From Silene conica (lineage: Eukaryota > Streptophyta > Magnoliopsida > Caryophyllales > Caryophyllaceae): a stretch of 64,000 nt of DNA. The stretch covers positions 45,667,910-45,731,909 of the forward strand of contig CM055320.2 of NCBI GenBank assembly GCA_029255685.2. Direction: 5' to 3'. Positions within the stretch are counted from its first letter, which is position 1. Every line of letters starts with the position of its first letter. Shown one piece after another: positions 31,900 through 41,310 of this stretch. The notes under the pieces are model-generated. The model searched no databases, was not told the origin of the DNA, and saw nothing but the letters and a program-made list of their open reading frames with translations. The position numbers and the translations under genes are program-made.

Positions 31900-33134
31900 G
31901 CTATAACGAACCAATCATCCTAACATCTCTTTTACCATCTTATTCACATCTTACTTTCAGTTTTATTCTTGCTTTATTTGCTAGACTTAGTAGAAATCAA
32001 AACCCAATCATAAACCCCCCAATTGTTACCCTAAAGACTTAAGGCCTAAAACAATTAACACTCCCAACCTCCTTGTTGTTCGACCCTGACTTACTCAAGG
32101 ATTATAATCGGATTTTGATATCGTTCTTACGCCGGATTTTGCTCGATTGTAATCATCTTTTCTCCATTTAATCATAGTCCTTCTTTCCTTAATGTTTACT
32201 GTTTTGTTTATGTAATTCCTTCTCCCCTTTATTCTCGCATTTTTAGCATCGATTTTCGTACCCTTTGTTCCGTTTGTCTCGGTTCGGTTTCTCCTTCTCT
32301 TCGTTGTTGTTTTATGTTCATTGACATATCCGTGCTCTGCTCTTATTCTCGTTTTTCTGCCTAGAGAACCGTGCCCCCTGTTCCGTTTACTGTTTCGGAT
32401 TTAGTGCCCTGTGCTCACTTGTATCGATTTCTTTACGTCTCTTTTGTATCTCTATTTTTTCACTGTTTTCACAATCCATATATCATGTCAAATGTTAGCA
32501 TAATTAGCGTAGTCGTATTCATTTATAATTACGTTATGAGTAGCTAATTTATTTATATGCTAGGAATGAGGGAACTGTGTCATATGCATGATAGGTTATA
32601 ACCGGGTTGGGTAGTTTTGCGGTAGGAATTATTGTTGAGCAATTTATTTGTTGTTTGGTCGAATGAATGCATGTAGGAGACCATTCGCTTAGTTAAACCC
32701 CGACCTAGATCGGAATATTGGAAGGGTAAGGCTTGCTTAATAATAATAATTAGTTTCTATGAGGGTGGAAGTCAAGCAGAAATGACCTTAGGGCGACTTA
32801 AGACCGGAAGGTAGAGTCGGGTTAGAAACGTGACTGTAATAACCTAGCCCTTCCTACCAATAATTAGACCAACCTAGTTATACCGATAGTGCTGACGACA
32901 CAGTGACTCAAATTCCTAGCATATCCCTCTTCTCTGAATTATTTTATCTCCTTCTCGTTTATTTTCGTAGTTTAGTTAAAACAATTTAAAAACCCCCAGT
33001 TTTGTGACATTCCGACAAACCAATTTAGACAGAAAATTAGCAACTTTGCCTCCCTGTGGAGATCGACCCTATTTACCGCTAGCTTCCGTTAGTAGTATTA
33101 GGTTATTATTTTTGGTACTGAAACGACGGTATCA
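31900..33134 (+). repeat. Athila/Tat-like LTR remnant(s), plus orientation
   Basis: The first ~200 bases (31,905-32,095) are the reverse complement of about 33,575-33,770 in the neighbouring LTR. Shared features are the CATCCTAACATC block, the TTGTTACC-CTAA-GACTTA block and GGTTCGACCCTGACTT (here TGTTCGACC). Further on, a second LTR-end-like stretch (CCCTGTGGAGATCGACCC to CGACGGTATCA at 33,134) appears. The gypsy element inserted at GCTAT/31,900. Whether this is one long LTR or two fused remnants cannot be decided by eye. No coding region is present. Confidence 0.55.
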
Positions 33135-33500
33135 GTCGGTTTTAGGAATTTTGGTATTTGTATGTGAGGTGGGTGTAGGTGGTTGATTTGGTGAATGTAT
33201 TTGATTTGGTGTATGGATGTGATTTGGTGATGGTGGTTGGTGAAATATGTCTTCTTGGAATAAAGAAGATGGAAAACCTCCTTCTTTATCCTGTTGAAAA
33301 ATTTTTCTCTTTGTCCTAAGTGTCCTCTCAAGCTCAAGATCATGTGGAAGAAGTTCTCCTTAGACTGACCTGCGCATAAGAGAGAAACTACAAGTAAAAG
33401 TGAGAACATTCTAAGGAACAAAGTTCCTTAAACACAAAATAAAACAAAAACACAAAACAATAAACACCAGCGCTACCTCCCCGGCAACGGCACCATAATT
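33135..33500 (-). pseudogene. gag start and leader of a diverged Athila-like element
   Basis: The minus strand encodes a proline/histidine-rich stretch (LFQEDIFHQPPSPNH and on) that matches the gag N-terminus of the array units, then breaks off at about 33,140. The leader contains a tRNA-Asp primer site at 33,478-33,495 with one mismatch (GCACCA for GCGCCA). Only the first ~50 codons of gag survive. Confidence 0.75.
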
Positions 33501-34092
33501 TGATACCCGTCGTTGTGGGTATCAAAGATAAGATTTATAATTCCCAGCTTTAACTATAGATAGCGAAAGTCAGGGTCGAACCACAACGAGGTTAGGAGTG
33601 TTTATTGTTTTAGGTCTAAGTCTTAAGGTAACAAATTGGGGGTTTTAATTGTGTTTTGGTCTCTACTAAGTCTAACAAATTAAAGCAAGATAAAACTAAA
33701 ACAAAGATGTGAATAAAAACTATGATAAAAGGATGTTAGGATGTTTAGTTCGTTATAGCTACGATGGCATATAGTCTAGGTCAACATGTATTGCAGTCTC
33801 GTAAGGGGTATAACAAATCCTTTCGGTCTATGTTATCTAATAGCTCCTTTCGGCCTATGTTATTAGTTCCTAGGTCTCACGAATATTGGGTGTCAACAAT
33901 AAAGGTGATTCCTAATGTCTAGGTCACATACCTTTCACTCTTAGTAACCTAGCTGTCTTAAAACGTTAACTAATGGCCTCCCTTTATCTTTCAATCTCGG
34001 GTTAGTCATTACTAACATCCTACAAGTCTTCTTTTGGTCTCGTCATAAGATATTGCGATTAACGAAGCAAAACAGGTCTGATCATACGCGAG

Positions 34093-34131
34093 GTTAGTCG
34101 ACTGACCAGCTATTCCAGTCGGTCGACTAAC
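34093..34131. repeat. Hairpin cassette in diverged LTR (homologue of f1)
   Basis: GTTAGTCGACTGACC, loop AGCTATTCC, AGTCGGTCGACTAAC. The loop is identical to that of 5827-5863, but both arms changed, with outer pairs changed on both sides. Confidence 0.85.
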
Positions 34132-34137
34132 TACCCC

Positions 34138-34172
34138 AGTTGGCCGACCAGATAAGCTGGTCAGTCGACCAA
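34138..34172. repeat. Hairpin cassette in diverged LTR (homologue of f2)
   Basis: AGTTGGCCGACCAG, 5-base loop, CTGGTCAGTCGACCAA: 12 of 13 positions pair, allowing G-T. Inner CCAG/CTGG pairs are absent from the array copy. Confidence 0.78.
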
Positions 34173-34692
34173 GGTCTGCTACAGGTCCCCCTAATTCAGG
34201 CCATCTACGCCGTTACTAACCTACATCCTAACATGTGATATTTAGCTACTCATAAAAATAGTAAGAACGATAACAACGATAATAACAACGATACTCATAG
34301 CGATAAATATGATAAACATTCAATTAACAAAAAGGTTTCAGGAATCTATCTAGCCGGTATAACAATAACGAATTACAATAATAAAATGAATTGAAAAGAG
34401 GATTACCGTACAAAGGAAATAGGGCAGAAAGATTAAACTTTATTGAATTGCGTGGAATCAGAATGTAGCTTGAGAATAAACTAAGAACAATAACTCTAAT
34501 GCTAAAACTAATTCTATGAGATTAAAAGTAAACTAAAATATTAATGTAGAACTTGGTAGCTGAAGAGATTAAAGATTAAAATTGGATGCTTAGCCTAATG
34601 ACAGGATTAGGCTTTTATAAGCTTTTCTCAAAGCTTTCTTCCTTGACCTAATCACGTTGTGGGCTTTTGCGAGCTTCTGAAAACTACGCCGT

Positions 34693-34725
34693 GGTTGACC
34701 GACCAGTGGCCTCGGTCGGTCGACC
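34693..34725. repeat. Hairpin cassette in diverged LTR (homologue of g1/g2)
   Basis: GGTTGACCGACC, 9-base loop AGTGGCCTC, GGTCGGTCGACC. Confidence 0.78.
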
Positions 34726-34793
34726 GGTTATCGGGACCATGGGGTCTTCTGGCTTTGAAATTAGAATTCTGAACTTAAGACGTCAGATGCTTT

Positions 34794-34826
34794 GGTCGAC
34801 CGACCAGTGAGCTCGGTCGGTCGACC
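34794..34826. repeat. Perfect 12-bp hairpin cassette in diverged LTR
   Basis: GGTCGACCGACC, loop AGTGAGCTC, GGTCGGTCGACC: all 12 positions pair. Confidence 0.85.
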
Positions 34827-35108
34827 GAGGCACCTGTGTGTCAGCTCGTAAAATCCTCATAAGTTGGTCTTGTGGTCCTTGATTTGTGCGTTGGACTTTG
34901 TTCCTTCTTCTTTCCTTAGTTCCTCTAGCTATGCAAAATCTCGAGGGTAACATTTGGCTAGAAATCGCCTCATTTCCGCATAATTCTGCAAAATAGCATA
35001 AAAATACGAAGGTAGACGAATATAGTGAAATAGCGACTAAAACTTGTAAATGAGCTCTGAAATGCGTGTAAAAACAGATGTAAAACATCATAAAATAGAC
35101 ACGCATCA

Positions 35109-35568
35109 AATTCCCTAAACCAAACCTTGTTTTCCCTCAAGCAAGAATTAGACTCGATCTTAAACCTATGGAATGATTTCAATCTCAGAGCAAAATGCAC
35201 ATGTAAGCCTATACCAATTTAATGCAATGTCAACAAGGAGATAGTAAATGAATCATGCAAACGAGTTATGAAGTTGTCAAACTTGCAATTCTATCGACTA
35301 TAGAGACTTTCCCAATGGACTCTCGCGGGTCGCTCGAATCACAGAATAGGCACAAGGTGAGTGTATGTAAAAGATAGAAAGACATAATTTGTAAAGACAC
35401 TCACCTAACTTCGACCTATGAAGACATGCCTGCAATCTAACATGAAAACAAACTCTACAACCGTGCATATACATACCAATCAAGTGACTTCGACACATGC
35501 TTGAGGTAAAGAAAAGATATGTGAGGTGATGGGTGAGAGAGGTTAAGATGTTTTTGGACAAGTGGGAG
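35109..35568 (-). other. 3' internal fragment of the diverged Athila-like element
   Basis: Follows the LTR with AATTCCCTAAACC and a degraded version of the 209-228 dyad, and matches about 191-650 of the array with many differences. It stops abruptly after AAGTGGG, where gypsy LTR sequence begins. Confidence 0.8.
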
Positions 35569-35634
35569 TCATCCAATGCCTTGGATGAACGGTTCTAAAG
35601 TCAATACACTCTATCTACCACAATCAATCAGCAA

Positions 35635-36090
35635 CATCTGACACTGTACCCCAACTCAGGCAAGCAGATGCAATCAGCAGTATCAAGAACCTACCGCAAC
35701 TCAGGCAAGCACTAGACACAAATCAGCAATGTCCAAGTCACACCCCAACTCAGGTAAACTTGGTACACAAATCAGCAAGCATACACCCGTAGCCGCAACA
35801 CAGGCACGGATGGATACCAATCAACAGCTAATAATGGTTCATAACGCAACTCAGTCAGAACCATTACTCTTCGTAATGAAATCGGGATCCCAACTCAGAC
35901 CCAACCCACTACGGTCAACCAAACTCACGATAGGGCAGAGGTCGCAACTCAGACATTTCCCTACCGCATCATCTATATTAGGCCGTCACGCCACAAACAC
36001 TCACATGTCAAACTAGAGGATCGCAACGCCCATAGCTTGACACGCATCAAACATCAGTACATATCTTACTCTAGCGGTCCCACCTCAGAC
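35635..36090. repeat. Array of hairpins with CAACTCAG loop core and variable stems
   Basis: At least seven units carry CRCAACTCAG or a close form in the loop, with different paired arms: CATCTG/CAGATG (35,635-35,670), CCAAGT/ACTTGG (35,733-35,763), CCGT/ACGG (about 35,787-35,809), TAATGGTT/AACCATTA (35,832-35,866), CGTA/TACG (about 35,872-35,913) and TAGGG/CCCTA (about 35,931-35,963). TGTCAA/TTGACA at 36,006-36,042 has an altered loop. Confidence 0.8.
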
Positions 36091-36362
36091 ATATTCCGAT
36101 ATTTACTACAACCAGGTCCTTAGTCCTAATCTTCTAGACTTCTAAACAACACTTAATTGACCCCAGGAACTAAGTTGAGGGAGAGCCGATTTCCCTTTCG
36201 GTTACACGACCGGGGGGTCTCTATCCTCACTCCATTCCCGAACCCAATATAGTGTCGCCCGTACACCAGAGACCACAGACACACGTATAAAGCATACGGA
36301 ACAAGTCTCAAGCAAATCGAACTAGCCGATCAAAAGTTAAATTGATTTTAAGATAAAAAGGG

Positions 36363-36584
36363 TCCTCAGCCGGTCGCAATCGGTTGCCGGTCAGCAGGCT
36401 GACAACCCCCCACACATAACAGCCTTTGAAAAACAACCTATACGAGGAAGGGTCCCCAGCCGGTCGATCGGCCGCCGACCACCCGGCTGGGAGACCAACT
36501 CCCTACGTCCTCTTATTACGTAAACAAACAACCAACAAGGAGTCTGAGCCGGTCAACCGACGGCCGGCCACCCGGCTGAGCTCC
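36363..36584. repeat. Three AGCCGG hairpin cassettes in the second gypsy LTR
   Basis: 36,363-36,403 is weak. 36,451-36,496 has GTCCCCAGCCGG with CCGGCTGGGAGAC. 36,539-36,584 has GGAG-TCTG-AGCCGG with CCGGCTGAGCTCC. A degraded fourth lies near 36,625. Outer arms differ between cassettes but pair within each. Confidence 0.75.
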
Positions 36585-37686
36585 TCTTCACATATTTTCC
36601 AAAATTCAAAGAAAACCAAGCGCGACCGGCTCAGAGCCCCTGAGCCAAAAATCGTGTTTTACAGTGAACACAAAACTTCATGAAATTGATTCAAATCTTG
36701 CGGATAGCAACAATACAAGTTTACCCAGCATATATAACAATCACATGATACATAAACAAGTATAAATTCCAACAATAACCACATATTAAGATCACATCTT
36801 GTATCCGTCTTAATTTTGTGAAAACTGAAAATGAACGTCAAAGCATATGAATACATCATAAAACTTCAATTAAATCATGTGAAGATCATATGAAATGAAT
36901 TCCTAACATATTACTAAACTTATATACCAACAACAACTCAAAAATCAGAAACCACAAGCAAGAACAACACAAATTGTGCTACTTTAACAAAAAGGCCGAG
37001 TTACTCATAATAGTCACCTCAAAGCGGTTTAAGCTCCGAAATCTTCTTCCACCACGTAAGTATCGACCTCCGGGTTATCACAAACATCGCCTAAAACAAC
37101 AAAACATCAAAACCATTCACGAATTTCGAAACTACAAGAGCAGACCGAAATTTTGACGGAAAAATTATGAGATAAAACTTACCTAGAAAGATAGAGGGCG
37201 AGAACAGGAATCCGTAGCCGCGAAAATCGTCTCAATCGGATAAGAAACGAAGATTCTATGAGCATTTTAAGATTGAAGGAGAAATTCACAAGAATGTGTT
37301 TGTTGTTATGTTTTCAATCTGAAAAATGAAATGAATGAGGGAGGTAGAGGATAAAGGAGTTAGGGTTTTGTGAGGAAAAATAGCAGAAATGGGTCCATTA
37401 ACAAGTTAGGCCCATAAGACAAGTTTTAAGACAGTTTAAGCTAAGAACACCGACTTAAGGTCACTATAAACTTAAGACGATATAAATATTTTCCGGACTA
37501 TGATATTAAATTGCTAAGACGTAAATTACGCAATTAGATGAAATCTTATTTAAATCCTTTAAAATATTTTCACATAAATTAATCAGTTATTTAAATGAAA
37601 TTCCAAAATTACGAAATATAAATTATTTCTCGAACTTGAACTTAAAATCTTTAAACTTCCAAGTCTTGAAATATTGGGATGTTACA

Positions 37687-37873
37687 CAAGTCGTAAGAAA
37701 GCAAAAACTGTGCCAGCCAACACTCCTACTAGTTCAACAACACCTGCAGCACTCCTATTTCTTCTACGGCGTTAGTCAACACTCCTAAAACGTTTATGTC
37801 GTTTTCACATGTAAGAGTTTTTTAATATGAACGTATTGAAACATACTGTACATTTTTTATTAATACTATTTTT
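37687..37873. other. Short stretch without recognised features
   Basis: Nothing identified between the gypsy LTR end and the OTU-like pseudogene. Confidence 0.5.
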
Positions 37874-38561
37874 ATGAAAATACAAGACGATAAGTCATGC
37901 ACACCTTTCCCATTTCCAAATGCAATTGCCGATTACTTTTCACCTTGCATAACGGATTGTGTGAATGTCAAAGGTGATGGTCACTGCGGGTATCGAGCGA
38001 TTGCTTAAGAAATTTATGGAAATGAAAATGAATGGGCGAAAGTTCGATGTGATTTATTTGATTAACTAAATGTTAATAGGCAATACTATGTAGATGTGTG
38101 TGGGGGTGAACAAGAGATTGCCAAATATATAAAGATGATATCGTTTTGGAAGCCTTTTGCACCCTCCCAATATTGGTTTGAAGTTGGACTTGGACTTCTT
38201 GTATCAAACCGTTATGATGTGATTTTTGTGACTTTGTCTTCAACCGATTGCTGGAAATTTTTACCACTCAAAATCTTGGGCGCAGTACCAAACGGTCCAA
38301 AGAAAATCGTAACAATAGTTTTGGTTGATTCAGCTTTAAATTTTGTGTGGGTGAGTTACGCAATTAAACTTTAATGTTATTTTGATATATTAAACGATTA
38401 AGAATGTTCTTCTAATAATGTATTTTTTTTGTTTGTACATGTGTGTCTTCGAAGTGACTCTCCGTTACCATTCTTTTACCCTTCTTGTCGAGGATTTCAA
38501 CATGAAAGTAGCCAAGTTGCTAATAGAATTATTCTTTATAAGTCTCTGCAGCCACCATAAC
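37874..38561 (+). pseudogene. Decayed OTU-domain cysteine protease-like gene
   Basis: From an ATG at 37,874 one frame reads a typical OTU start, VKGDGHCGYRAIA, where the cysteine of DGHC would be the nucleophile, then continues EIYGNENEWAKVRCDLF, YWFEVGLGLLVSNRYDVIF. Two in-frame stops (TAA after RAIA and after DLFD) disrupt it. From 38,096 the frame is open for about 85 codons. After SALNFVWV a likely intron (GTGAGT at about 38,351) is followed near 38,450 by SDSPLPFFYPSCRG, the usual end of this plant family. The histidine expected near NHF is Asn here. OTU proteins of this type are often carried by or derived from Mutator-like transposons; no transposase is seen here. Confidence 0.7.
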
Positions 38562-40046
38562 AACATAATACAACAACTCCAATAATAGTTTTGGACCTGT
38601 AATTTTAGTTGTCCAACAATTACTTTTGACATTATAGTTCTAACATTATTAGTCGAATGAGGACGAACTACTACTGGAGTTCACTGGCAGAGTTAAGGTA
38701 GTGCTCGAATGAGGTGATTGCATTCCTCATGAATGGTCAGACTGATATTGACACACCGTGCTGTAATGCAATTGAGTTTATGAATGTAAATATTGTTATC
38801 AGTTCTCTTCCGCCTCTATCGGCTTTCTAGTTTTGTTTCCGATATTATTTTCACTTAAAGGCATTGCATCGTGAGTATATTCATGTAAGCTAACTCTAAA
38901 TATTTCTTCTGTCCAAGTCAATCATATTGATTAACTTCTTTGTATATAGCTTAGCAAAATTGTTTTGTTCTCCGTATCCTGTATTACAGACATGTTTCTA
39001 AAGTCAAATGTTGAAGGCATTGTTGCTATAGTGAGCATGAATATACTTAAAAATTGTCTGATGATGTCGTCGCTTCGATGCTTCCTGTTTTTAGCTGCTG
39101 GCAACTGACTTGAGCTTCTTCAAATTTGATTAACAAATTTTGCTTACATCCAAGCTTACAATTGCTAAAGGAGAAACCATTATACTATTTCTTTCTTTGG
39201 CAAGTTCGTACTAGACATGATAGGAAGACGGTAACTAAGGGCATTAGCAACAGAGGTTCATCAAGAAGTTTGTAAGGTGACACATCCATCATTTTAGAGG
39301 TTCGTCTACAAACCTTCTATTGTTGGCGATAAGTGTTGAGATTCATGGATGAGGGGAGTTACAAATTAGTATCCAGTAAAAGGTTTGTAGGTATGTGAGT
39401 TTGTATATTAGCTATGTGGCATAAGAACAAATTAAACCTCTTCGAGGTTCATCTACTCTTATGTTGGGTATGATGAATAAATGAATTTTTACATACTGCA
39501 AAAGCAAGTTATCTCGTGGGATTGCAATGAAAACCGGTCAAAACAAATATAAGCAAAGGTATCGGATTGCAAAACAAAGACACTACAAGTAATTAGGGGG
39601 ATTCCATGACATCCTCCAACTACTTGCCTTTCGGGCACAAATTAACCACAGATACATGTATGTATAAAAAGAGTACAAGACTGAGATGATCTTACAAAGA
39701 TTTCAAGTTAATTTGACATGTAAGACCGTCTCATACATTACACACAATTTAGCAGGAAGTAAATTTCGAGAGACCAATATAGTAAGACAATATGAGACGA
39801 TCAGTTCAACACAAATATATTCTGCAGCACAAGAACAATAACATTTCAGAGTCTAAGCATTATAGTTCGACCAAATCGGACACACCACTCACAGACTGCT
39901 AGTGCTCCGCTTACTGTTACTGATAACACGCCGCACTGATTTTTTAGGTTTCAGCCTTTCAGGGTTAAGAATGCTTGTTGTTTTTCTGATTATGCTCATA
40001 TTTAAGTCTGTTCATAACTCGCAACACTTTTGTTTCAATCCGTGTG
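38562..40046. other. Intergenic DNA, nothing recognised
   Basis: No open frame of interest, no LTR boundaries. A stretch at about 39,240-39,470 has repeated GAGGTTCATC words and could be an old MITE, but I could not define ends. Confidence 0.4.
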
Positions 40047-40215
40047 GTAGGAGAGTAGTGGGCGAGTGGTAGGAGAGCATAAGTGGAATGGCGTGTGGTA
40101 GGCTAGGGGTCAGCGAGTGGTAGGAGAGCAGAATGATGGTGGCGTGTGGTAGGATAGTGATAGGAGAGTGGTAGGATACAAGTAGAGTATGGCATGGAGA
40201 GCAGAATGATGGTGG
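40047..40215 (+). repeat. GTGGTAGGAGAG-type degenerate minisatellite
   Basis: Irregular repeats of GTGGTAGGAGAG and GAATGATGGTGGC at about 12-60 bp spacing. Confidence 0.7.
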
Positions 40216-40271
40216 CCTGAGATTATTGCAGATCTACAACAACAAACACACATTCAATCAATCGATCAATT

Positions 40272-40505
40272 ATGTTTCGTAGAATCGTTTTCTCCAATCT
40301 CAAAACTCTGATTTCTTCATCTACAACTTCCGCCATTTCCAAACCTTCATCATTTCTCCTTTCCTCACCTCGCCGCTGCCGCTGCCATCGCCACCGCTAC
40401 CGCTATCGCCGTCATTCCACGCTTGAAGGAAGGGATATCTTGGAGATTAATCATCCGTGGGTGGTGGTGGCGATATCAGCTACGAAGCAAATCTGGTCTG
40501 GCTAG
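40272..40505 (+). CDS. Short ORF with mitochondrial-presequence-like N-terminus, possible gene fragment
   Basis: 77 codons. The first ~30 residues (MFRRIVFSNLKTLISSSTTS) are Arg/Ser-rich and lack acidic residues, as in mitochondrial targeting sequences. An Arg/His/Cys/Tyr low-complexity stretch from CGCCGCTGCC-type repeats follows, then an unremarkable end. No domain was recognised. It may be the first exon of a lost gene or a chance frame. Confidence 0.25.
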   Translation: MFRRIVFSNLKTLISSSTTSAISKPSSFLLSSPRRCRCHRHRYRYRRHSTLEGRDILEINHPWVVVAISATKQIWSG

Positions 40506-40754
40506 AAATACGGGTGCGGCGGGGAAGGGTGTTACATGACTTGGAGTTGATAGGTAGAGTGAGAAGTTGAAATAAAATTGTAATTGTTGTGGAAAGATAG
40601 GGGTATAATGGTCAATCATGTCTATGATTGAGTAAAACTCGTCCATGATTGAGCAACACCCTTATTTTTTACCATTTTTAAATAAAAAAATCAGTTTCTT
40701 TAAAAAATTAAAACTTAACTACAGATTAAGGATTAGGGTACCTACAACAAAAAT

Positions 40755-40876
40755 TTTATGAACTATTACCTTTTTACCTATGAGTCATTTGTCATACTTG
40801 AATGGGTTATGGATCTTTATGAACTATTACCTTTTTGCCTATGAGTCATTTGTCATACTTGAATGGGTTATGGGCC
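40755..40876. repeat. 61-bp direct tandem duplication
   Basis: TTTATGAACTATTACC to GGGTTATGG occurs at 40,755-40,815 and again at 40,816-40,876 with very few differences. It lies in the 3' flank of the MnmG gene. Confidence 0.85.
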
Positions 40877-41310
40877 TTGTACAATGTAAATACAACATAC
40901 CCGTACAATTTACACAAGTTTAAAAGTAGTGACAAAAATACAACTCCAACCCTTTAATTAAGAATAGGTACAATAGCAGTATCATTTTGATACAGTAAAA
41001 TATATTAGGGGTCATAAAAATGTCAAAACTAATATAAACCAATATATTTTACATTTGATTTAGATACATCACTCTTTTTTTAACAAATTTGACTTCTCTG
41101 GAGGTTCCCGCCAGTAATGCAAATACTGTGAAGCCTCATTCCCGCCAATAACTGTTAGAATCATTGGATATGAGCACTCTTCGTGGTCTCACCAGCTAGC
41201 TTATCTGAACTCTGGAGTTATAATCCAATCCAGCCCATTGTGAAGAATGCGCGTGGGGTTGCAGCCCATAAAAAATCCATCAGTGTCGGACATACAACTA
41301 CCAGCTAATA

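Larger units (their letters stand above)
33501..35108 (-). repeat. Diverged Athila-like LTR (about 1.6 kb)
   Basis: Starts TGATACCCGTCG and ends ACGCATCA, with blocks matching the array LTRs throughout: the CTCCTTTCGGCC repeats, GGTGATTCCTAA, and the TATA box at 34,612-34,619. Four hairpin cassettes are present. It is clearly older than the array. It is flanked on the left by the 5' and on the right by the 3' internal sequence of its own family, the same junction order as in the tandem array. Confidence 0.88.
35569..37686 (-). repeat. Truncated second gypsy LTR, related to 29,082-31,899
   Basis: From TCATCCAATGCC it matches the gypsy LTR from about 29,693 (same words CCTTGGATGAAC). It continues through the GGAGAGCCG box (about 36,180), three AGCCGG cassettes, the block AAAAAGGCCGAGTTACTC (36,990), and ends GGGATGTTACA. 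The first ~600 bases of the LTR are missing. Its hairpin array has a different loop sequence from that of its relative. Confidence 0.8.

Noticed and set aside
39240..39470. MITE with GAGGTTCATC ends
   Set aside because: Could not find convincing inverted ends or target duplication.
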